NCBI GenBank assembly: GCA_947502975.1
Contig: CANNBV010000001.1
Span: 248,001 to 312,000, forward strand
Reading direction: 5' to 3'
Source of the DNA: an uncultured Flavobacteriaceae bacterium
Lineage (GTDB): Bacteria > Bacteroidota > Bacteroidia > Flavobacteriales > Flavobacteriaceae
Length of the DNA stretch: 64,000 bases
Position numbers and translations under genes: made by a program
Notes under the pieces: generated by a model
What the model was told of the DNA's origin: nothing
What the model saw: only the letters and a program-made list of their open reading frames with translations
Database searches by the model: none
Part shown: positions 47,601 through 54,588 of the stretch, piece by piece
Layout of the letters: each line of letters begins with the position of its first letter
How positions within the stretch are numbered: position 1 is the stretch's first letter

Positions 47601-47808
47601 AAACATCAGAAAACACTTTAAGTGTGTCTATAATTCTATGTTTCATTTCGGCTACAGCTTTATTGGTAAACGTAATAGCCAAAATGCGCTTAAAAACATC
47701 GTGATGCTTTGAGCCTAACACAATTTTTAGATAAGATTTTACAATTGTATAGGTTTTACCACTTCCAGCAGAAGCGTTGTAGATGGTAAAATCACTTAGT
47801 GCAGCCAT
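44665..47808 (-). CDS. addA: AddA-like UvrD/Rep helicase-nuclease
   Basis: The start is placed at MAALSDFTIYNASAGSGKTY. An upstream in-frame ATG at 47925 would add 39 basic residues without family support and would run into the sod promoter. Motifs in order: Walker A (ASAGSGKT), AITFTNKAVAEMK, Walker B (YFIDEFQDTSIKQW), LVGDAKQAIYRWRGG, LDTNYRS, IMTIHKSKGLEF, LYVALTRAKQQLY, and a C-terminal PD-(D/E)XK nuclease (LRPDRLVLDEDRN, VIIDYKTGEQRQS). The protein is about 1,047 residues. It is the UvrD-type motor-nuclease partner of the AddB-like protein encoded downstream. Confidence 0.88.
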   Translation of the reverse strand: MAALSDFTIYNASAGSGKTYTIVKSYLKIVLGSKHHDVFKRILAITFTNKAVAEMKHRIIDTLKVFSDVSVIKNSENEMFTSLCKELNLSPEALHYKSKSVLNTILHNYAAFDISTIDGFTHRIIRTFAYDLKLPLNFEVELDQEALLNEAVDSLIHKAGTDKQLTEILIDFAIEKADDDKSWDVSLDFNKIAKLLVNENDIPYINTLKEKSFEDFKTLKTLLKSKIGETETSIKNNANAVLDLIADSGIEHSNFSRGTLPNHFKKAANLDFYRLYDNKLEAYISERKNIYTKTLDPILAGTIDNILPEIEAYYETIKAAVFHFKFLKAFYKNSTPLSVLNAINKELSFLKEDQNKILISEFNNIISEEIKDQPTPFIYERIGEKFKHYFIDEFQDTSIKQWENLIPLVNNALSAENGSAMLVGDAKQAIYRWRGGKAEQFINLFNLKEHPSYTHQKVYNLDTNYRSFKEIIEFNNGLFNYIASTAFQNEDYATLYENAHQNINHQENGYVELSFLNIEKEDNRDEAFTSSVLQTINNCTKNGFDYADITVLVRKKKEGVAIANYLSEHNIPILSSETLLIANAPEVAFINNVLKLLTQPENNEVKIEMLYFLCNALDIEDKHHFFLKHINLSLTQLFNALEHYKIFVNNAILIQLPIYDLVETLARSFDLTKSANAYLQGFFDIVLDFYQKKGSNITAFLEYFEKKKDTLSIVSPEGKNAVQIMTIHKSKGLEFNVVVFPYADLDLYKEMEPKEWFQIDKTLYSGFTHTLLNFNSDFEHFGPQGLELFNNHKSQQELDNINLLYVALTRAKQQLYIISKNDENLKEDAAKKKYSGLLISYLKQLNKWNTIDNVYSFGNPQKVSSHTPKNTLVLEQGPFISSAKEELNVRIVTKSGTLWDTHQQEAIEKGNLIHDIMAKIKTKDDVDMVLNEAYQLSEITKAQKENIKTTILKIVNHPELKEYYDSKYAIYNERDIITNTSRILRPDRLVLDEDRNTIVIIDYKTGEQRQSHQNQLNDYKSNIEAMGYLVSNKILIYINDDVIIKTF

Positions 47809-47888
47809 ATCTTTAAATTCGCTTACAAGATAAAAACTATCAATGAGTTCATAACGATTTATTATTTTTAATTGATGCCTTTTATGTC

Positions 47889-47896
47889 TAACTTTG
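47889..47896 (+). promoter_or_regulatory. sod promoter -7 element (TAACTTTG)
   Basis: TAACTTTG fits TAnnTTTG 36 bases before the sod start. It also lies inside the long-start version of addA, which supports the shorter addA start. Confidence 0.4.
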
Positions 47897-47931
47897 TTGA
47901 AATTAGATATTAATATTTTAAACAAATAATT

Positions 47932-48540
47932 ATGGCTTTTGAATTACCAGAATTAGGATATGCATACGATGCTTTAGAACCTCATATAGATGCAAGAACA
48001 ATGGAGATACACCATTCTAAGCACCATGCGGGATATACAAGTAAATTGAACGCTGCTATAGAAGGCACCGATTTAGAAGGAAAATCTATTGAAGATATTC
48101 TTACGAATTTAGATATGAGCAACGGCGCAGTTAGAAACAACGGAGGTGGTTTTTACAACCACTCATTGTTTTGGAGTGTTATGAACCCTGAAGGGAAAGG
48201 CTATTTATCAGGTGAATTAAAGGATGCTATTGAAGCAGAATTTGGTTCTAAAGAAGGATTTATAGATGCATTCTCTAAGGCTGCTGCAACACAGTTTGGC
48301 TCAGGTTGGGCTTGGTTGTGTGTACATAAAGGCGGTAAAGTTGAGGTGTGTTCTACACCAAATCAAGACAATCCATTAATGCCAGGAGTTGGTTGTGGAG
48401 GTTTGCCTATTTTAGGTATTGATGTATGGGAGCACGCCTATTACTTAAATTACCAAAACCGTCGTCCAGATTATATCAATGCATTTTTCAATGTAATCAA
48501 TTGGAATGAAGTTGAAAAACGTTACGCGGAAGCAAAATAA
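47932..48540 (+). CDS. sodB: Superoxide dismutase (Fe/Mn family)
   Basis: The 202-residue enzyme turns superoxide into oxygen and hydrogen peroxide in the cytoplasm. The four metal ligands are present: His27 (MEIHHSKHH), His78 (YNHSLFW), and the Asp/His pair in [20 protein letters not shown] near 161-165. The [11 protein letters not shown] and GSGWAWL segments are typical of the Fe/Mn family. Metal choice cannot be settled from the sequence, so the symbol is tentative (sodA is equally likely). A terminator follows within 30 bases. Confidence 0.96.
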   Translation: MAFELPELGYAYDALEPHIDARTMEIHHSKHHAGYTSKLNAAIEGTDLEGKSIEDILTNLDMSNGAVRNNGGGFYNHSLFWSVMNPEGKGYLSGELKDAIEAEFGSKEGFIDAFSKAAATQFGSGWAWLCVHKGGKVEVCSTPNQDNPLMPGVGCGGLPILGIDVWEHAYYLNYQNRRPDYINAFFNVINWNEVEKRYAEAK

Positions 48541-48565
48541 AACGTATATAATAAATTAAGTAGTT

Positions 48566-48596
48566 AAGCAAGCTCTATCTGGGCTTGCTTTTTTTA
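48566..48596 (+). terminator. Terminator of sod
   Basis: AAGCAAGC pairs with GCTTGCTT over a nine-base loop and is followed by a run of T, 25 bases past the sod stop. Confidence 0.8.
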
Positions 48597-48597
48597 T

Positions 48598-48753
48598 GGC
48601 GTTACCCTATCGGGTCGGGCTTTCCGCTATATCTTTCTGCGAAGCAGTTCCGAACTTATTTCGGGATCTAGACTATTAATAAATACCGTCTTTTAAATTC
48701 AGGTATGCATTTAAAAGCTTCGCAAAAAGGATGTCGCTGCAATCCCTAACGCG
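48598..48753 (+). repeat. Structured intergenic repeat, copy 1, after sod
   Basis: The element opens with GGCGTTACCCT and CGGGTCGGGCTTTCC, contains TATATCTTT, and closes with AAAAGGATG and TGCAATCCCTAACGC. Its ends pair (GCGTTA with TAACGC). Inside, TGCGAAGC and GCTTCGCA form a second stem around about 75 bases of unique sequence. The same frame recurs after pyk and, in a diverged form, after the queD-like gene, each time in the sense orientation of the gene it follows. Confidence 0.8.
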
Positions 48754-48820
48754 CTCACTCAGATGGCTTACTCAAAATCTGAAAAGTTTATTTGTTTTAT
48801 ATGTATGTTATCATACGTTT

Positions 48821-49450
48821 TTATATTTTTTCAATCAGTTTCAATACTTTATCAAGCCTTTTTACTTGTGACTCCTTTTCGCATTCTGCCTTCCGTTCAT
48901 TTATAATTTTTTTATAAATTTCTTTATTCCTTTTGTTTATAGATATAGTGGATTTTTCCATGTACTGAGGCAATTGTTTACTAGGACATTTCCATAATTG
49001 GTCGGTCAACAAGTTTTCAATTTTGTCTTGATACTCCGAATATTTGTTAAGTTTTGCAAACATCTCAATACCACTATCAACTGTTATTACAGAACCTTTA
49101 TTTACTGTGTTTGAAATCAGGTCTATTGATTCAAATAATTCCTTACTTTTCAAGTCTGTAATTGTCGCTAAAGCAATCATTCCTCCCCAAACCAATCTAT
49201 TGTTTTTATTTGATAAAAGGCTCAGAAACTCTGTATAATATTCAGAAATCAAATCAGGTTTTATATAGGCAGTTTCATAAAGCGTTTTTATACAATCAGC
49301 TTGAATTTTTTTATCCTTGTTCTTCAAGTTCTCAACAAGTTCCTTAATTGCATTCCTATTTTCAGCTTCTGCAATTGCCTTAGCTAAAGCAATATTCGCA
49401 GCATTTCCTTTTTGTCCTAATGATGATGAAAGTTGGTTTATTACAGTCAT
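48821..49450 (-). CDS. HEAT-repeat-like helical protein, cassette gene
   Basis: The 209-residue cytoplasmic protein is all helical, with repeating helix pairs of about 38 residues: AIKELVENLKNKDKKIQADC, then KTLYETAYIKPDLISEYYTE, then MIALATITDLKSKELFESID. These resemble HEAT/ARM repeats. The C-terminus is lysine rich. No catalytic motif is seen. It is the terminal member of a group of minus-strand orphan genes separated by imperfect inverted repeats and inserted between sod and the PurF-like gene. The function is unknown; scaffold or immunity-type binding is possible. Confidence 0.7.
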   Translation of the reverse strand: MTVINQLSSSLGQKGNAANIALAKAIAEAENRNAIKELVENLKNKDKKIQADCIKTLYETAYIKPDLISEYYTEFLSLLSNKNNRLVWGGMIALATITDLKSKELFESIDLISNTVNKGSVITVDSGIEMFAKLNKYSEYQDKIENLLTDQLWKCPSKQLPQYMEKSTISINKRNKEIYKKIINERKAECEKESQVKRLDKVLKLIEKI

Positions 49451-49491
49451 AATTTTTCGCTTATTATCTCAATTTCATGAATTTCTCTTCA

Positions 49492-49638
49492 ATGCATGGT
49501 AACGGTCTAGTACTACCGTCAGTTACGGTTTGATGACCCTAAATTTCAGGCTTAAAAATGACTTTAGCAATTCCGAGTAGATTCGGACGCAGTCGAATCC
49601 GTCGTAATTGCGGTTATGTATTGTTATGTACAGTTTTT
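49492..49638. repeat. attC-like imperfect inverted repeat, element 1
   Basis: The gap between two cassette genes folds as a long imperfect hairpin. ACCGTCAGTTAC (49515-49526) pairs with GTAATTGCGGT (49604-49614), leaving one bulged base, and an inner GATTCG/CGAATC stem lies at 49580-49599. The right arm continues TTATGTATTGTT and ends just before the stop of the DUF4279 gene. This bulged geometry recalls integron attC sites, but the exact integron core triplets are not matched. Confidence 0.55.
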
Positions 49639-50088
49639 TTATTCATCTGATTTTTGTAAAAGTCCGATTGTGTCAGCTTTGTAAAGGTCAAAATCTACTT
49701 CAGTTCCAGTTTTAGCTAAAAAGTCAACAGCTCTTTTATTCAGTCCAAAATAAGGTGTTGAAGATTCAGGGTCTATGTCAATGTCAATTACAAATTGTAT
49801 TCTCGTTGTTAGATCATATTTATTTTTCAGTTTGTTTATGATTTCCGCTTTAGGTTCAAAAATGTCAATCAGTTGTTGAAGATAACTTTCCAAATCAATT
49901 TCGTTTCCAGCGACAATTTGGTATTTCCAAGAAGTTGATTTTGGGACAGGCTCTTTTTTTATCATAACAGAAGTCGGTTCAATATTTAATTCCTCTGTTA
50001 TTTTTTTCGTGTCGAAATATTCGGAATCAAAAGAGAAATACAAATAATTATTGCATTTATTTCCACTATAAGTTAATTTCTCGTACAT
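49639..50088 (-). CDS. DUF4279 domain protein, cassette gene
   Basis: The 149-residue protein matches the DUF4279 pattern: an N-terminal YLYFSFDSEYFDTKKITEEL, then LNIEPTSVMIKKEPVPKSTSW with the conserved K-x-S-x-W segment, and a late RIQFVIDIDI strand followed by GLNKRAVDFLAKTGTEVDFD. Proteins of this family are often found as stand-alone immunity-like genes. No toxin gene is beside it. It lies between an attC-like element and a half-copy of the same repeat. Confidence 0.75.
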   Translation of the reverse strand: MYEKLTYSGNKCNNYLYFSFDSEYFDTKKITEELNIEPTSVMIKKEPVPKSTSWKYQIVAGNEIDLESYLQQLIDIFEPKAEIINKLKNKYDLTTRIQFVIDIDIDPESSTPYFGLNKRAVDFLAKTGTEVDFDLYKADTIGLLQKSDE

Positions 50089-50099
50089 CTGTTTGTTTT

Positions 50100-50120
50100 T
50101 AATTGCGGCTATACATTGTT
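50100..50120. repeat. Half-copy of the attC-like repeat
   Basis: TAATTGCGGCTATACATTGT at 50100 matches the right arm of element 1 (from 49605) at 18 of 21 positions. The left arm is absent. It marks the junction between the DUF4279 gene and the next cassette. Confidence 0.55.
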
Positions 50121-50121
50121 T

Positions 50122-50487
50122 TTACCAAATATTTATAGTTTCAGTAAATTCCGAATCTCCAGTAACACTGATTTTTAGTTTTGAAGGAATAAAACTTTTT
50201 CCTTTGTATTCAGGTTCAGCTGAATATCCTAATTTTTTACCCTCAATTAATAATTCCTCAATCATTTTGTCAAATCGTTGTTTGAACATTTTTGCAAATT
50301 CAGGAACGTAAAGAATGTTTATAGCACTGTCTTCTCCACCAAATTCTAATGGCATTAGGTGAACTTTGGTCAATTTCCCATTTTTATATAATTCGATTGC
50401 TTTTTTGTTACTATCGATTTTGCTGAAATCAGATCCAGTTCCATTTTCAGATTTCGAATTGTCTTTTTTCTTAAACCAATTAAACAT
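50122..50487 (-). CDS. Small orphan protein of unknown function, cassette gene
   Basis: The 121-residue cytoplasmic protein starts MFNWFKKKDNSKSENGTGSD. A predicted alpha/beta domain follows with VHLMPLEFGGEDSAINILYV, then a helix (FAKMFKQRFDKMIEELLIEG) and a C-terminal strand pair (LKISVTGDSEFTETINIW). No family was recognised. It begins 22 bases after the SMI1/KNR4 gene on the same strand, so the two travel as a pair. It may be the effector or, like its neighbour, an immunity-type protein. Confidence 0.6.
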   Translation of the reverse strand: MFNWFKKKDNSKSENGTGSDFSKIDSNKKAIELYKNGKLTKVHLMPLEFGGEDSAINILYVPEFAKMFKQRFDKMIEELLIEGKKLGYSAEPEYKGKSFIPSKLKISVTGDSEFTETINIW

Positions 50488-50509
50488 ATTTGTTGTTATT
50501 ATTTTTCAA

Positions 50510-50959
50510 TTAAATCCGATTAAACTTATTTATCCATTCAGAGAAAGAGTCAGATATTTTTTCCATTGTATTCAAATCATGGTCAAAAAAATAAACCGCA
50601 CAACTTTCTTTTTTTTCTCTTAAATCAGACGTTAGAAATCCGAAAATACTTCCCATACAATCTGAACCAATAGGCATTAAATTAGGTGTTATTTGAGAAG
50701 TCCATTCATTTTTTTTGTCAAATATTATATCTTCAACTTTCCAAAAATTTTGCACGTCATTTAAATCCAATTCTTCGTCAACAATCAAATCCAAAATATC
50801 AGGTGTCCATAGATTTCCAAAATTCAGAAGGAAATTTTTATAATCGTTAGGTAAATTAATATTGAATTCAAATTCAAGTTTTTCAATATCAGATTCAGAG
50901 GCTTTTTTTGCATCTTCACTTCTATTATATTTAGAAGAAAATTCCTTAAATATTTCCAT
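50510..50959 (-). CDS. SMI1/KNR4 family protein (immunity-type), cassette gene
   Basis: The 149-residue protein has the SMI1/KNR4 core: SDIEKLEFEFNINLPNDYKN near 23, then FLLNFGN with the aromatic-glycine turn, PIGSDCMGSIFGF near 97, and a C-terminal SFSEWINKF. This superfamily supplies many immunity proteins against polymorphic toxins. No matching toxin is near, so it is an orphan. An attC-like inverted repeat borders its 5' side. Confidence 0.82.
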   Translation of the reverse strand: MEIFKEFSSKYNRSEDAKKASESDIEKLEFEFNINLPNDYKNFLLNFGNLWTPDILDLIVDEELDLNDVQNFWKVEDIIFDKKNEWTSQITPNLMPIGSDCMGSIFGFLTSDLREKKESCAVYFFDHDLNTMEKISDSFSEWINKFNRI

Positions 50960-50964
50960 TTTCT

Positions 50965-51109
50965 CTAATTATTGCCAACGTCTCGGCTATGAGTAGTTGC
51001 GTGGGTTAGCGGTTAACTTTGCAAGGACACACCAATCTGAAAATCCGCAAGGATTTTTAGAAGTAGGTGAGAACAAGTAATTACTTATAGCCTTTGTTGT
51101 GCTTAGTGC
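50965..51109. repeat. attC-like imperfect inverted repeat, element 2
   Basis: GGCTATGAGTAGTTGC (50985-51000) pairs along its full length with GTAATTACTTATAGCC (51077-51092) if G-U pairs are allowed. The outer ends GCCAAC (50974) and GTTGTGC (51096) are also near-complementary. The central 75 bases are less ordered. The stop codon of the TPR gene lies in the right end of the element, as in integron cassettes. Confidence 0.6.
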
Positions 51110-51984
51110 TTTTTATTATTCATTTTTACATCGACTTTAACTTTTCCATTTTTATCTTTTGTCGTTGTACTTTTTGTGTTAGGTTTTAAATTTCCTTTCA
51201 AGACCTCTTTCACATCGTTCTTTAATTTTTCAAAGTCAATATTCTCTTTATAAGAGTATGAATATAAAGTTCCACTCACTTCATTTTTAGCAGTTTCTAA
51301 TCTCTTTGTCAGTACATAATCAAAGTTTTCATTATTCCCGTGGAACATTAAAACGTGTAATCGGTAAAGTTGGTCTTTATCTGAACCATCTGGATTTGTA
51401 GTGTATACGTAGTAAACAACTTTCGTGAAACTGCTAGAAAATCGATCTTTCGGTAACTCAGCGTACCATTCATAACCCCAAATATTCTTGTCCTCAAATT
51501 TAAAAAAGTCAAAATTAAAGTTTTGGTCAATTCCTTCTGGAAGTTGATTTTTTTCTTTTGCCTCGTACATTTTTTCTTTCCATTTTTTACCTTCTTCGAA
51601 ATTGCCTAAACCATAATTTGCAACCATTATATTTTTGACCATAAAAAACTTTCGTTTAGCAAATTCTTCATCAAATATTTCTGTCCCTTTTTCAATTCCA
51701 TCAAGTGCTTCTTTTGCATATTCAAGTGATTTCTCAAATTTTTCCTGATATCGATAAGTTTCCTGTAAATGAGTTGCGGTTGCAACTTTGTACCAAAGTG
51801 CATATTCATACAAGGTGTCGTTTTTAGGTAGGCTTTTTTCTAATTCCTTAAATTTCACAAAAGCAGTATCAATTTCATTAGTTTGTAAAAGATTTTCCGC
51901 TTTCTGATATTCGGCTAGATGATTGTTTTGACTAAATCCAACTAATGGAATTAATAATAAAATCAGAATGTTTATTTTTTTCAT
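51103..51984 (-). CDS. Exported TPR-like protein of unknown function, cassette gene
   Basis: The start is taken at MKKINILILLLIPLVGFSQN, a clean signal peptide; an upstream in-frame ATG would add 17 residues of no signal type. The mature part has TPR-like helix pairs (LAEYQKAENLLQTNEIDTAF; YQEKFEKSLEYAKEALDGIE; MVANYGLGNFEEGKKWKEKM), then a beta-rich region and a lysine-rich tail. The length is 293 residues. The gene is framed by 14-base inverted repeats at 51096-51109 and 51998-52011 (13 of 14 match). Its role is unknown. Confidence 0.7.
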   Translation of the reverse strand: MKKINILILLLIPLVGFSQNNHLAEYQKAENLLQTNEIDTAFVKFKELEKSLPKNDTLYEYALWYKVATATHLQETYRYQEKFEKSLEYAKEALDGIEKGTEIFDEEFAKRKFFMVKNIMVANYGLGNFEEGKKWKEKMYEAKEKNQLPEGIDQNFNFDFFKFEDKNIWGYEWYAELPKDRFSSSFTKVVYYVYTTNPDGSDKDQLYRLHVLMFHGNNENFDYVLTKRLETAKNEVSGTLYSYSYKENIDFEKLKNDVKEVLKGNLKPNTKSTTTKDKNGKVKVDVKMNNKKH

Positions 51985-51997
51985 AGATGTCGTTTCG

Positions 51998-52093
51998 GCA
52001 TTAAGCACAACTCGTTGTACAATAACTTTTATCACCGATATCCCGCAAACAAGTCAGGATATAGCAAGTTTTTGTTGTTATCTAGTAAAAATA
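51998..52093. repeat. Inverted-repeat end and hairpin region, element 3
   Basis: GCATTAAGCACAAC (51998-52011) is the inverse of the GTTGTGCTTAGTGC at the other end of the TPR gene. It is followed by an imperfect hairpin whose core is GATATCC (about 52039) with GGATATA. It marks the right border of the cassette group. Confidence 0.5.
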
Positions 52094-52171
52094 ATTATTT
52101 CAAGAAGAAAAAGAATACAAAAAACTACAAAAAGAAAAGATTCCTCTTTTCGTAGGAATTGATTTAAAATG

Positions 52172-52249
52172 AAAAAGGTGAACCAGATAGTTCACCTTTT
52201 TGCCCCAAATCTACCATAAACTTAACCTACTTATGTTATGGTGAGTCAA
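52172..52249 (-). repeat. Twin terminator-like repeat, copy 1
   Basis: On the minus strand CTCACCATAACATAAGTAGG leads into ATGGTAGATTTGGGGC and a hairpin (GGTGAAC-tatct-GGTTCACC) with a T tail. It is nearly identical to the copy 250 bases to the right. It lies in the gene-free stretch 51985-52607, which otherwise holds nothing recognisable beyond element 3 and short A/T-rich sequence. Confidence 0.7.
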
Positions 52250-52420
52250 ATATATACTGATGCTAAAGGATGCGAAAATATTTTGGCTGAACTACTAATA
52301 AATTGGCTTAAAGGAAGTAAGGTTAAAAAATACTGATGAATGGTAATCGTAAATCAAAATTTGGGCTGAAGACCTCAAGTATAATCTTAACTTATGTTAA
52401 TTTGATAATGTTATTGTATA

Positions 52421-52500
52421 AAAAAAGGCGAACAGTTGTTCACCTTTTTTTGCCCCAAATCTACCATGAACTTAACCTACTTATGTTATGGTGAGACCAA
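52421..52500 (-). repeat. Twin terminator-like repeat, copy 2, after the PurF-like gene
   Basis: Same sequence frame as copy 1, with CTCACCATAACATAAGTAGG, ATGGTAGATTTGGGGC, and the hairpin GGTGAAC-aact-GTTCGCC followed by seven T. It lies 108 bases after the stop of the PurF-like gene and probably terminates it. The 5' ACCATAAC can pair with GTTCATGGT, or TCACC can pair with the GGTGA of the hairpin, so two folds compete. Confidence 0.7.
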
Positions 52501-52607
52501 TTTATATCTATTTCGGATAATCAGAATATTTATTAGATGAATTGCTCATTTATCAGACAAAATGCATCGTTTATGGTTTAACCGTAAAAAAATTATTAAA
52601 ATGATAA

Positions 52608-54506
52608 TTAATAAGCTCTTTCTTTACTGCCTTCGTAAAAATTAAGGAACGCTCTATTTACAACCCTATTACCACCATCAGTAGGATAATTTCCAGTAAA
52701 ATACCAATCGCCCAAATTATCAGGGCAAGCTTTATGTAAATTCTTTACTGGCTGAAATAATATTTTAACCTCGGCATTAATGGATGTATCACTCAATAAC
52801 TCAGATATCTTTAAAGAAATTTCGTCATCAGTAAACGGATCGTAAATTTCTTTTACGAAGTTCTGCACGTTTTTATCTTCAAAGTCTTTTTGTGCTTTAC
52901 ATTTTTTATAAACCTCTTCAACTAAATGATATTGATTTGTGTCTTTTAATAACGATAAGGCTGCTCTAAAGGCAACTAAATCTTCAAGTCTAGCCATATC
53001 TATACCATAACAATCCGGATAGCGTATTTGTGGTGCAGAAGATACTACCACAATACGTTTAGGATTTAAACGGTCTAGCATTTTTAAAATACTCTTTTTA
53101 AGTGTAGTACCTCTTACAATACTATCGTCTATAATAACTAGATTATCGTTTGGTTTTATAACGCCATAAGTGATATCGTAAACGTGAGCTACTAAATCAT
53201 CACGACTACTATCTTCGGTTATAAAAGTTCTAAGCTTTACATCTTTAATAGCAATTTTTTCAACCCGAATACGCTCTGATAAAATTTCGGTGACTTTATC
53301 TGCAGAAATGTTTCGGCTGCCATTTAATATGGTATCAGTCTTCTTCTTATTAAGCTCAGATTCTGCAGTTTCAATCATTCCAAAGAAAGACGTTTCTGCA
53401 GTATTAGGAATATAAGAGAACACGGAGTTTTTTAAATCGCCATCAATAGCCTCAATAACTTTAGGCATTAAAAGCTTACCGAGCATTTTTCGCTCTTTAT
53501 AAATTTCGGCATCACTTCCTCTAGAAAAATAAATACGCTCAAATGAGCATGCTTTTCTTTCTAGTGGCTGTAAAATTTGTTTAATGGAAAATTCACCTGA
53601 CTTCTTGGTGATAATTGCATTTCCAGGAGGTAACTCATGTACATCTTCAAACTTTACATTAAATACAGTTTGAATTACTGGTCGTTCTGAGGCCACAACG
53701 ATTATCTCATCATCACTGTAGTAATAACAAGGCCGTATTCCGGCAGGGTCGCGTAAAACAAAAGAATCACCATGACCAATTAATCCAGCCATTGCATAGC
53801 CACCATCCCAATTTTTTGCAGCTCGTTTTAAAATTTTAGATACCTTAAGACGTTCTGCGATTAAAGGAGAAGCTTGTTGTTTGTTATAACCTTCCTTTTT
53901 TAAATCTTTATAAATTTTGCTCACAGCATCATCTAAAAAATGACCGATTTTTTCCATTACAGTAATGGTGTCGGTATATTCTTTAGGATGTTGCCCAAGC
54001 TCAATTAAGTTTTGAAATAATTCTTTAACATTAGTCATGTTAAAGTTACCAGCCATAATAAGATTTCTGTGCATCCAATTATTTTGCCTTAAGAACGGGT
54101 GTACACTCTCTACACTGTTCTTTCCAAAAGTACCATAGCGCACATGTCCTAAAAGTAATTCGCCAATGTATGGGATATTTTGTTTTTGTGCTGCAACGTC
54201 ATCATTATATTCTGGATGATTTTTTAGTTCAGTATTTATACGATCATTTATTTGATCGAAAATATCTTGTATAGGCTGTTGAGCAATTGACCTAACTCTA
54301 CTTATATAACGCTGCCCGGGTTTTACATCTAATTTAATACTTGCAAAACCAGCACCGTCTTGTCCGCGATTGTGCTGCTTTTCCATCATAAGGTACATTT
54401 TATTTACCCCATAAAATGCGCTCCCATATTTTTCCTTGTAATACTCTAATGGTTTTCTAAGTCTTATGAGTGCAATCCCGCATTCATGTTTTAAAGCATC
54501 GCTCAT
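52608..54506 (-). CDS. PurF-like amidophosphoribosyltransferase paralogue (class II glutamine amidotransferase + PRTase)
   Basis: The 632-residue protein has a catalytic Cys9 behind a short propeptide (HECGIALIRL). It has glutaminase motifs (HNRGQDGAGFAS, GHVRYGTFG, GNFN), the DPAGIRPC segment, and a PRPP-binding loop (NLVIIDDSIVRGTTLKKS). PurF makes 5-phosphoribosylamine in purine synthesis. This protein is about 130 residues longer than usual PurF and departs at several motifs (IPNTAETSFFGM, APQIRYPDCYGID), so it looks like the Bacteroidota-specific paralogue. It follows the PfkB kinase gene, separated by a terminator, and purN lies 3 kb upstream. Confidence 0.85.
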   Translation of the reverse strand: MSDALKHECGIALIRLRKPLEYYKEKYGSAFYGVNKMYLMMEKQHNRGQDGAGFASIKLDVKPGQRYISRVRSIAQQPIQDIFDQINDRINTELKNHPEYNDDVAAQKQNIPYIGELLLGHVRYGTFGKNSVESVHPFLRQNNWMHRNLIMAGNFNMTNVKELFQNLIELGQHPKEYTDTITVMEKIGHFLDDAVSKIYKDLKKEGYNKQQASPLIAERLKVSKILKRAAKNWDGGYAMAGLIGHGDSFVLRDPAGIRPCYYYSDDEIIVVASERPVIQTVFNVKFEDVHELPPGNAIITKKSGEFSIKQILQPLERKACSFERIYFSRGSDAEIYKERKMLGKLLMPKVIEAIDGDLKNSVFSYIPNTAETSFFGMIETAESELNKKKTDTILNGSRNISADKVTEILSERIRVEKIAIKDVKLRTFITEDSSRDDLVAHVYDITYGVIKPNDNLVIIDDSIVRGTTLKKSILKMLDRLNPKRIVVVSSAPQIRYPDCYGIDMARLEDLVAFRAALSLLKDTNQYHLVEEVYKKCKAQKDFEDKNVQNFVKEIYDPFTDDEISLKISELLSDTSINAEVKILFQPVKNLHKACPDNLGDWYFTGNYPTDGGNRVVNRAFLNFYEGSKERAY

Positions 54507-54557
54507 GTTTTAAATTGTTGTTTTCTCGCTTTCGCGGAAATTATAAATATGTAAAAC

Positions 54558-54588
54558 AAAAACGCACCCATTTAGAGTGCGTTTTTTT
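54558..54588 (-). terminator. Terminator after the PfkB kinase gene
   Basis: AACGCAC (54561-54567) pairs with GTGCGTT (54577-54583), flanked by A and T runs. On the minus strand it directly follows the stop codon of the PfkB kinase gene. Confidence 0.75.

Noticed and set aside
47809-47925. Longer addA start
   Set aside because: The extra 39 residues are basic and unlike the family, and the region holds the sod promoter.
49639-50959. A complete toxin-immunity locus
   Set aside because: Only immunity-type families are seen; no toxin domain or secretion marker is nearby.
48821-52093. Classical integron
   Set aside because: No integrase is in the window and the attC core triplets (GTTRRRY/RYYYAAC) are not matched exactly, so only attC-like is claimed.
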